Under the pieces are notes generated by a model. That model was given only the letters and a program-made list of their open reading frames with translations, was not told the origin of the DNA and did no database searches. A stretch of DNA of 5,381 nucleotides from an uncultured Rubrivivax sp. (GTDB lineage Bacteria; Pseudomonadota; Gammaproteobacteria; Burkholderiales; Burkholderiaceae_C): the NCBI GenBank assembly GCA_937967345.1, contig CALBTN010000261.1:1-5381 (forward strand), written 5' to 3'. Below, piece after piece: positions 1-4,545 of the stretch; the stretch's first letter is position 1, and every line of letters begins with the position of its first letter. The translations under genes were made by a program, and so were the position numbers.

Positions 1-741
1 CCCGCCGACCACCGCGCCGCCGAAGCTGCCCAGCCCGCCGAGCATCGCCGCGGCAAAGCCCTTCAGCCCGAGCATCACGCCGGCCTCGTACGAGGTGAAG
101 GTGATCGGCGCGGTGAGCACGCCGCCCAGTGCGCCCAGCGCCGCGGCCAGCGCGAAGCTCGCGCGCATCACGCCGCGCGTGGAAATGCCCATCAACTGCG
201 CGGCCTGCGGGTTGATGGCGGTGGCGCGCATCGCCTTGCCGGCCAGCGTGCGGTTGAAGAAGGCGCCCAGCAGCAGCACCGCCAGCGCGGTGCCGGCCAG
301 CACCCACAGGCTTTGCGGCACGATTCTGGCGCCACCGATGGCGATCGGCTCGCTGCCCGAGAACGCCGGCAGCGTGTGGATGCGCTTGTCCCACACCACC
401 TGCGCCAGCCCGCGCAGGAACAGCGACACGCCGATGGTGATGATGATCAGCGTGACGACGTCGGCGCGGCCGCCGGATTGCGCCGGCTCCAGCGCCAGGC
501 GCTGCACCAGCAAGCCGACGATCATCGCGCCGGCCACCGCCAGCCCCACCGCCAGCGCCAGCGGCAGGCCGAGGCCCACCAGCGCCACCGCGCCCATGCC
601 GCCGATCATCACGAACTCGCCCTGCGCGAAGTTGATCGCGTGGCTGGCGTTGTAGACGATCGAGAACCCCAGCGCGACCAGCGCGTAGATCGCGCCGGCG
701 GTCAAGCCGCCGGCGACGAACTGCAGCCAGGCGCCGCCCAC
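1..741 (-). CDS. livH: Branched-chain amino acid-type ABC transporter permease, LivH family (3' end cut by window)
   Basis: Inner-membrane permease of a Liv/HAAT-type ABC importer. It would form the channel with a LivM partner and pass on substrate delivered by the periplasmic binding protein encoded just upstream. The visible 247 residues are mostly hydrophobic helices. Family hallmarks are the early NFAQGEFVMIGG stretch (residues 37-48), the loop MRATAINPQAAQLMGIST (171-188), which resembles the ATPase-contact region, and GLKGFAAAMLGGLGSFGG (225-242). LivH proteins are about 290-310 residues, so roughly 50 C-terminal residues lie beyond position 1. The start is GTG at 741-739: an in-frame TAG sits at 756-754, and the Shine-Dalgarno core GGAG at 754-751 is 9 bases upstream. 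The start lies 35 bases after the stop of the binding-protein gene, so the two are probably co-transcribed. The family is clear; the substrate is not, because this family also carries amides, urea and aromatic acids. Confidence 0.93.
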   Translation of the reverse strand, partial: MGGAWLQFVAGGLTAGAIYALVALGFSIVYNASHAINFAQGEFVMIGGMGAVALVGLGLPLALAVGLAVAGAMIVGLLVQRLALEPAQSGGRADVVTLIIITIGVSLFLRGLAQVVWDKRIHTLPAFSGSEPIAIGGARIVPQSLWVLAGTALAVLLLGAFFNRTLAGKAMRATAINPQAAQLMGISTRGVMRASFALAAALGALGGVLTAPITFTSYEAGVMLGLKGFAAAMLGGLGSFGGAVVGG

Positions 742-750
742 GGTGTCATG

Positions 751-756
751 CTCCTA
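751..756 (-). promoter_or_regulatory. Ribosome binding site deciding the GTG start of livH
   Basis: The minus strand reads TAGGAG here, followed by a 9-base spacer and GTG at 741-739. An ATG at 749-747 lies one base after the GGAG and in another frame, where it soon meets a stop. It is too close to the Shine-Dalgarno and does not encode the permease. Confidence 0.7.
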
Positions 757-776
757 GTCGACTCTCAGGCCCCGGC

Positions 777-1937
777 TCAGTTGACCAAAGACCAGGTGCC
801 GTTCTTGACCTCGAGCATGCGAAACGCGCTCAGGTCCAGCCCCATGTGGTCGCTGGCCGACATGTTGACCACACCGCCGGTGCCCACATAACCCTTGGTG
901 CCCTCGATCGCGTCGCGCACCTTGGCCTTGTCGGTGGTGCCGGCGGCCTTGACCGCGTTGACGTAGAGCATCAGCCCGTCGTAGGCGTGGCCGCCGAAGG
1001 TCGAGACATCGCTCTTGTACTTGCCTTCGTAGGCGCCGCGGTACGCGGTGACCACCGGCTTTTGCGCGTCGCCGGCTGGCAGCAGCTCGGACACCAGCAG
1101 CGCCGCGGCCGGCAGCCGCACGCCTTCGGCAGCGTCGCCCGACAGCTTGACGTACTCCTTGGAGGCCACGCCGTGCGACTGGTACAGCGGCAACCCGACG
1201 CCGAGCTGCTTGTAGTTGCGCGTGACGATCGCCGGGCCCTGGCCGAAGCCGGCGTTGAGCACCGCCTGCGCGCCGCTGCCCTTGATCTTGGTGAGCTGCG
1301 CGGTCATGTCGGTGTCGGCCGCGCCGTAGGTTTCGTCGGCGACGATGGTGATGCCGTGGTTGGGCGCCACCTTCAGGCATTCGGCGCGCATGCTCTTGTC
1401 GAAGCCGCCGCTGCCGGAGATGAGCGCGGCCTTGCTCACGCCGCGCGCCTTCATGTCGACGAAGATCTTGTCGCAGGCCATGCGGTCGGTGTGCGGCGTC
1501 TTGAACACCCACTTCTTCACCGGCTCGACGATCGCCACGCTGCCGGCCAGCGACACGAACGGGATGCCGGCGGCCTCGGCCAGCGGCACCGCCGCCATGG
1601 TCTCGCCGGTGGACGAGCCGCCGATGATGACGTCGACCTTGTCCTGCTCGATCAGCCGCTTGACGAAGGTGCGCGCCTTCTCGGCGTCGCCGGCCGAATC
1701 GTAGGCCACCAGCTCCAGCTTGCGCCCGAGCACGCCGCCGTCGGCGTTGATCTTGTCGATCTGCATCTGCAGCGTCTTTTGCTCGGGGTCGCCGAGGAAC
1801 GACGCCGGCCCGGTGACGGCGAGGAAGCTGCCGACGCGGATCGGCTCTTGCGCCGAGACCGCGGCACTGACGCAAAGCGCGCCCAGGGCCAGCAGACCAC
1901 TGCGACACAGGGTACGGACGGATGCGAGCTTGAGCAT
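777..1937 (-). CDS. Periplasmic substrate-binding protein of a branched-chain-type ABC transporter (Peripla_BP_6, LivK-like)
   Basis: A 386-residue secreted binding protein that captures a small substrate in the periplasm and hands it to the LivH/LivM permease. The N-terminus is a Sec signal peptide: positive MLKLASVRTLCR, a hydrophobic core (residues 14-27), and a likely cleavage after VSA at residue 29, giving a mature protein starting QEPIRVG. There is no proper lipobox. The type I periplasmic-binding fold is recognisable from VGSFLAVTGPASFLGD, then INADGGVLGRKLELVAYDS, DKVDVIIGGSSTGETMAAVPLAEAAGIPF, and a late GGHAYDGLMLYVNAVKAAG. Length fits the family. The ATG at 1937 is chosen because GAGGAG at 1950-1945 lies 7 bases upstream and the signal peptide begins there; an upstream ATG at 1985 would add 16 atypical residues. 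It is followed 35 bases later by livH. Ligand class cannot be read from the sequence. Confidence 0.94.
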   Translation of the reverse strand: MLKLASVRTLCRSGLLALGALCVSAAVSAQEPIRVGSFLAVTGPASFLGDPEQKTLQMQIDKINADGGVLGRKLELVAYDSAGDAEKARTFVKRLIEQDKVDVIIGGSSTGETMAAVPLAEAAGIPFVSLAGSVAIVEPVKKWVFKTPHTDRMACDKIFVDMKARGVSKAALISGSGGFDKSMRAECLKVAPNHGITIVADETYGAADTDMTAQLTKIKGSGAQAVLNAGFGQGPAIVTRNYKQLGVGLPLYQSHGVASKEYVKLSGDAAEGVRLPAAALLVSELLPAGDAQKPVVTAYRGAYEGKYKSDVSTFGGHAYDGLMLYVNAVKAAGTTDKAKVRDAIEGTKGYVGTGGVVNMSASDHMGLDLSAFRMLEVKNGTWSLVN

Positions 1938-1944
1938 ATCGAGA

Positions 1945-1958
1945 CTCCTCGGCCGAGG
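1945..1958 (-). promoter_or_regulatory. Shine-Dalgarno of the binding-protein gene overlapped by a perfect 12-base palindrome
   Basis: The Shine-Dalgarno GAGGAG occupies 1950-1945. Positions 1947-1958 read CCTCGGCCGAGG, identical on both strands. In RNA, CCTC could pair with GAGG around a GGCC loop, covering four of the six Shine-Dalgarno bases. The palindrome and overlap are seen directly; any role, as an RNA hairpin or protein site, is inference. The stem is short, so the effect could be small. Confidence 0.4.
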
Positions 1959-2046
1959 TGAAGAACCGCTGCAGGAACACTGCACAATGGCGCGCCGCTG
2001 AAATGCGGCCCACAGGCCACGAACTACGGAGCGCCTCCGATAAAAT

Positions 2047-2064
2047 CATTCTGGTACCACAATG
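2047..2064. promoter_or_regulatory. 18-base imperfect palindrome, candidate operator for the Rrf2 regulator
   Basis: The sequence CATTCTGGTACCACAATG has two 9-base arms that are complementary except for one C-C pair, around a perfect core TGGTACCA. It sits in the AT-rich part of the divergent region, just downstream of the best -10 candidate and 28 bases before the GNAT start codon. A dimeric winged-helix repressor bound here would block transcription of the GNAT-Rrf2 unit. Rrf2 proteins commonly bind dyad sites near their own promoters and autoregulate. Assigning this site to the Rrf2 protein encoded at 2635-3054 is inference; it does not closely match the IscR or NsrR consensus as I know them. 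Confidence 0.5.
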
Positions 2065-2092
2065 CGGATATAGGATTGACCCAGTTCAAGGA

Positions 2093-2614
2093 ATGAAGAG
2101 AGCTGCCGTTTCCCCTAATCCGCCGCGCAAACGCAGTGCGCGCGCGCCGCGCGACGCCCGCTCGGCGGCAGCGCCGATCGAGGTGCGCGCGGTGCGCCGC
2201 GGCGACCTGGACAGCGTGATCGATCTGGACGCCACCGTCACCGGCTTGGAAAAGCGCAAGTACTGGCTGTCGGTGTACCGCCGCTACGGCAGTGCGGCCA
2301 ACGACGGGCAGCAGTTCCTGGTAGCGCTGTACGACGGCCGCGTCGCCGGCTTCATCATCGGCGAGGTGCGCGACTGGGAGTTCGGCTCGGCGCCGTGCGG
2401 CTGGGTCTTCGCCATCGACGTCGATCCGCGCGTGCGCGAAGCCGGCGTGGGCACGCTGCTGCTGGCGGCGATCGCCGAGCGCTTCAAGCGCATCGGCGTG
2501 CGCAAGCTGCGCACCATCGTCGCGCGCGAGAACACGCTGATCCTGTCGTTCTTTCGCAGCCAGGGCATGATGGCCGGGCCACTGGTCGCGCTGGAAACCG
2601 ACCTCGAACCGTAG
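2093..2614 (+). CDS. GNAT-family N-acetyltransferase
   Basis: A 173-residue protein with a GNAT domain (about residues 29-168), expected to transfer an acetyl group from acetyl-CoA to an unknown amine. The acetyl-CoA pyrophosphate loop is R115-E-A-G118-V-G120, following the beta-strand WVFAIDVDPRV. The later N147 and FFRSQG (153-158) fit the usual motif-B end of the fold, where an N and an F(Y)xxxGF segment recur. Residues 1-28 are a basic, proline- and alanine-rich tail (PPRKRSARAPRDARS) that looks disordered. The ATG at 2093 is the best start: the extension upstream to an ATG at 1958 runs through the promoter region and is not protein-like. AAGGA directly abuts this ATG, which is closer than a normal Shine-Dalgarno. 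The gene lies 20 bases before the Rrf2 gene on the same strand, so the two probably form one transcript. The substrate is unknown. Confidence 0.88.
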   Translation: MKRAAVSPNPPRKRSARAPRDARSAAAPIEVRAVRRGDLDSVIDLDATVTGLEKRKYWLSVYRRYGSAANDGQQFLVALYDGRVAGFIIGEVRDWEFGSAPCGWVFAIDVDPRVREAGVGTLLLAAIAERFKRIGVRKLRTIVARENTLILSFFRSQGMMAGPLVALETDLEP

Positions 2615-2634
2615 CGCGTGCACCCGTTGCCCCG

Positions 2635-3054
2635 ATGAAGCTGCAGAAGAACACCTCGCTCGCGCTGTACAGCGTGCTGGAGTTCGCGCGCGAGCCCGAG
2701 CGCCACATCGCCGCGGCCGAGATCGCCGACAAGTACGACATTTCCGCCCACCACCTGGCCAAGGTGCTGGCCGAACTGGCGCGCTCGGGCATCCTGGCGT
2801 CGGTGCGCGGCGCCGGCGGCGGCTACCGTTTCATCGGCAATGCCAAGCGGCTGACGCTGATGGACATCGTGCAGATGTTCGAGGACTACGGCAACGGCGA
2901 TGCCGGCACGCCGCCGGCCACGCCGGTGCAAGCCGGGCTGGGCCTGGTGCTGTCGGAGATCGACGAGAACGCCAAGGCCACCTTCCGCTCGATCACGCTG
3001 GCGACGATGCTGCGGCTGATCGAGCGCCAGCAAGGCACGGCGCCCGGCGGCTGA
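2635..3054 (+). CDS. Rrf2-family winged-helix transcriptional regulator lacking all cysteines
   Basis: A 139-residue DNA-binding regulator that should act as a dimer in the cytoplasm. The N-terminal helix MKLQKNTSLALYSVLEFA, the recognition helix region DISAHHLAKVLAELARSGIL (35-54) and the wing SVRGAGGGYRF (56-66) are classic Rrf2 features. They are followed by LTLMDIVQMFED and a C-terminal dimerisation helix. IscR, NsrR and RirA bind Fe-S clusters through three cysteines near residues 90-110; here that segment is DAGTPPATPVQAGLG and the whole protein contains no cysteine. It must therefore sense something else, or bind DNA constitutively. The start is ATG 2635, placed by the family N-terminus, without a clear Shine-Dalgarno; translation may be coupled to the GNAT gene ending at 2614. 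Its stop is 10 bases from the convergent ubiT stop. Likely targets are its own promoter and perhaps the ubi genes (inference). Confidence 0.94.
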   Translation: MKLQKNTSLALYSVLEFAREPERHIAAAEIADKYDISAHHLAKVLAELARSGILASVRGAGGGYRFIGNAKRLTLMDIVQMFEDYGNGDAGTPPATPVQAGLGLVLSEIDENAKATFRSITLATMLRLIERQQGTAPGG

Positions 3055-3064
3055 GGCCCCAGCG

Positions 3065-3577
3065 CTACGCGCCCGCGGCGCGCGGCGGCCACAGCGGGCC
3101 GATCGCATCGAGCGTGTTCTTGATCATCAAGCCGAACTCGGTGTCGCCTTCCATCACCAGCGCGCGCTCGAAGAACAGCCGGTCGGCGTCGTCCTGGCCG
3201 CGCACCAGGCGCAGCAGCGCGGCAGTGCGGGCGCGGATCACCAGCACCGGCGGACCCGGCGGCGCGACCTCGAAGCCGCGCTGCCCCAGCCGCAGCCGCA
3301 GCCGCACGCCCGGCTCGATCAGGTCGACCTCGATGCTGCGTCCGGCCAGCATCTGCCGTTGATCGGCGTCCAGCCGCGGCCACAGCAGCCGGTCGAGCAG
3401 CCTGGCGGCGACGAAGGATGGCGGCTCGGTCGGCAAGCGCTGCACCAGGCTGCGCAGCCGCTGTGCCGGTGCGCGCAGCGCCGCGGGCAGCGCGGCGAAA
3501 TCGGCGTCGGTCGCGGCGGTATTGGGTGTGGTGGTATTGGGTGTGGCGGCACCGGGCGTTGCGGCACCGCGGTTCAT
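3065..3577 (-). CDS. ubiT: UbiT, SCP2-domain accessory factor of O2-independent ubiquinone biosynthesis
   Basis: A 170-residue SCP2-family lipid-binding protein (E. coli UbiT/YhbT is about 174). UbiT is required with UbiU and UbiV to make ubiquinone without oxygen and is thought to bind the hydrophobic ring-prenyl intermediates. The SCP2 domain covers about residues 40-160. It includes RLLDRLLWPRLDADQ (59-73), a beta-rich middle, and the diagnostic DADRLFFERALVMEGDTEFG (130-149) followed by LMIKNTLDAI. The first 26 residues are a low-complexity Ala/Thr/Pro/Asn tail made of pentapeptide repeats. The start ATG (3577-3575) overlaps the ubiV stop by four bases (ATGA), with GAGG 7 bases upstream as a Shine-Dalgarno. 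The gene is last in the visible operon and converges on the Rrf2 gene. Confidence 0.96.
   Translation of the reverse strand: MNRGAATPGAATPNTTTPNTAATDADFAALPAALRAPAQRLRSLVQRLPTEPPSFVAARLLDRLLWPRLDADQRQMLAGRSIEVDLIEPGVRLRLRLGQRGFEVAPPGPPVLVIRARTAALLRLVRGQDDADRLFFERALVMEGDTEFGLMIKNTLDAIGPLWPPRAAGA
3518..3571. repeat. Degenerate 15-base tandem repeat inside the 5' end of ubiT
   Basis: Two 15-base units, 3518-3532 and 3533-3547, differ at one base (GGTATTGGGTGTGG plus T or C). A third unit, 3548-3562, matches the second at 10 of 15 positions, and the start of a fourth (GGCACCG) follows from 3563. On the coding strand they specify pentapeptides ATPGA, ATPNT and TTPNT just after MNRGA. The period is a multiple of three, so copy changes keep the frame. 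The repeats use ACA and AAT codons that are unusual in this GC-rich setting. Confidence 0.8.
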
Positions 3578-4545
3578 GCGGCCACCTCGCGCAGCCCGGG
3601 CTGGGCGTGGGCAAAGCCGTTGACCAGCGCGCCCGGCAGGCCCAACGTGGCCAGTTCGGCGCGCGCGTCGGCCGCCGGCGCGCCGCCGTTGAGCACTGCG
3701 TCGAACAGCTGCAGCACGCGCTCGAACGCGCCGCTGCAAGGCGACAGGCGCACGCGCGAGACACCGGCCGCGGCCATCGCATCGCCGTCGCCGATCAGGC
3801 AGTGCAGCGCGGCCGATTGCGTCTGGATGCCGTTGAGCACCAGGAAGGGCTGGCCCTCGGTGGTGGCCAGCGCCAGGCCGTCGGCATCGTCGCGGCAGCG
3901 GTATTCGCAGGCGTCCTTCTTCAGCCGGTAGTGCCGTGCGGTAAAGCAGCGCGCCGAGAACGCCAGCGGCATGCGGCCGAAGCCGAACAGCTCGGTGGCC
4001 ACCGCGCCGGCCGCGCCGCGCACTGGCGCTTGCGGCGGGTTGATGTGCGCCCGCGCGTCCAGCGCCAGTTCCAGCGGCGGCACCCAGCGGCTGGCACCCA
4101 ACGGTGCCAGCTGCTGCAGCGTCGGCTGGTTGTAGACGTTGACGTGCGGCCCGATGACGAAAGGCAGCCGCGCGCCCTGCGCGTGCAGCCGCGACAGCAC
4201 GGCCAGCGCCGAGGCGTCGCCGGCCTCGACCGCGTAGTCGCCCTGCTCGCACACGCGCCGCAGCGTGCGCAGCTCGGGCTCGCCGGCCACCAGCGCCATC
4301 GTCGCCAGCACCACGGTCTTGCCGTGGGCCTTCAGCTCGGCGGCCAGCGCCAGCCAGTCCTCGAAGCGGATCTCGTGGCGCCGCGAGCACACCACCTCGC
4401 CCAGCACCACGGTGTCGGCGGCGCTGTCGGCGACCTGCGCGTAGAAATCCCAGGTGGCCTGGCGCGGCCACCAGTACTGCAACGGGCCCACCGTCAGGCC
4501 GAAGCGTCGCGGCGCGCCTTGCGCCGAGCTGTACAGGTTCGTCAT
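3574..4545 (-). CDS. ubiV: UbiV, Fe-S U32-family subunit of the O2-independent ubiquinone hydroxylation system
   Basis: A 323-residue protein of the peptidase U32 family (E. coli UbiV is about 292). With UbiU it forms a heterodimer carrying [4Fe-4S] clusters that is needed for O2-independent hydroxylation of the ubiquinone ring; prephenate is reported as the oxygen source. The four cluster ligands known from E. coli (C39, C180, C193, C197) match C53 in GEVVCSRRHE, C200 in FSARCFTARHYR, and C213 and C217 in KDACEYRC, with CX12CX3C preserved exactly. Other family marks are FVIGPHVNVYNQPTL (129-143) and FLVLNGIQTQS (234-244). About 14 extra residues precede the FGLTVGPLQYWWP segment where the E. 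coli protein begins. The start ATG overlaps the ubiU stop by four bases and has no strong Shine-Dalgarno, pointing to coupled translation. The protein has no visible signal peptide. Confidence 0.97.
   Translation of the reverse strand: MTNLYSSAQGAPRRFGLTVGPLQYWWPRQATWDFYAQVADSAADTVVLGEVVCSRRHEIRFEDWLALAAELKAHGKTVVLATMALVAGEPELRTLRRVCEQGDYAVEAGDASALAVLSRLHAQGARLPFVIGPHVNVYNQPTLQQLAPLGASRWVPPLELALDARAHINPPQAPVRGAAGAVATELFGFGRMPLAFSARCFTARHYRLKKDACEYRCRDDADGLALATTEGQPFLVLNGIQTQSAALHCLIGDGDAMAAAGVSRVRLSPCSGAFERVLQLFDAVLNGGAPAADARAELATLGLPGALVNGFAHAQPGLREVAA

Larger units (their letters stand above)
1938..2092. promoter_or_regulatory. Divergent intergenic region between the transporter genes and the GNAT-Rrf2 pair
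   Basis: These 155 bases separate the minus-strand binding-protein gene from the plus-strand GNAT gene, so promoters for both should lie here. The part from about 2041 to 2090 is clearly richer in A and T than the surrounding DNA. On the plus strand TAAAAT at 2041-2046 matches five of six positions of a sigma-70 -10 box, but no good -35 lies 16-18 bases upstream. Its start site would fall near 2053, inside the palindrome at 2047-2064. I could not find a convincing minus-strand promoter. A weak 5-base inverted repeat, TGCAG and CTGCA, lies at 1970-1984. Confidence 0.55.

Noticed and set aside
756..763. Palindrome AGTCGACT between the binding-protein gene and livH
   Set aside because: Only 8 bases, not extendable on either side and without a T-run, so neither a terminator nor a convincing operator.
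846..1961. Long plus-strand open frame opposite the binding-protein gene
   Set aside because: The product is rich in Arg, His, Gly and Ala with no family features, and it mirrors a clear periplasmic binding protein with a signal peptide. GC-rich DNA gives such antisense frames routinely.
1938..1985. Longer start of the binding protein at 1985
   Set aside because: The 16 added residues (MQCSCSGSSPRPRSLD) would sit ahead of the signal peptide, and the good Shine-Dalgarno at 1950-1945 serves ATG 1937.
2004..2019. Sigma-54-like site on the minus strand (TGGC with GC 12 bases on)
   Set aside because: GG and GC have the right spacing, but the CACG part and the TT before GC do not match; in GC-rich DNA this partial match is expected by chance.
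1958..2092. Longer start of the GNAT gene at 1958
   Set aside because: It would translate the divergent promoter region, including the palindrome, and add 45 residues not resembling any GNAT N-terminus.
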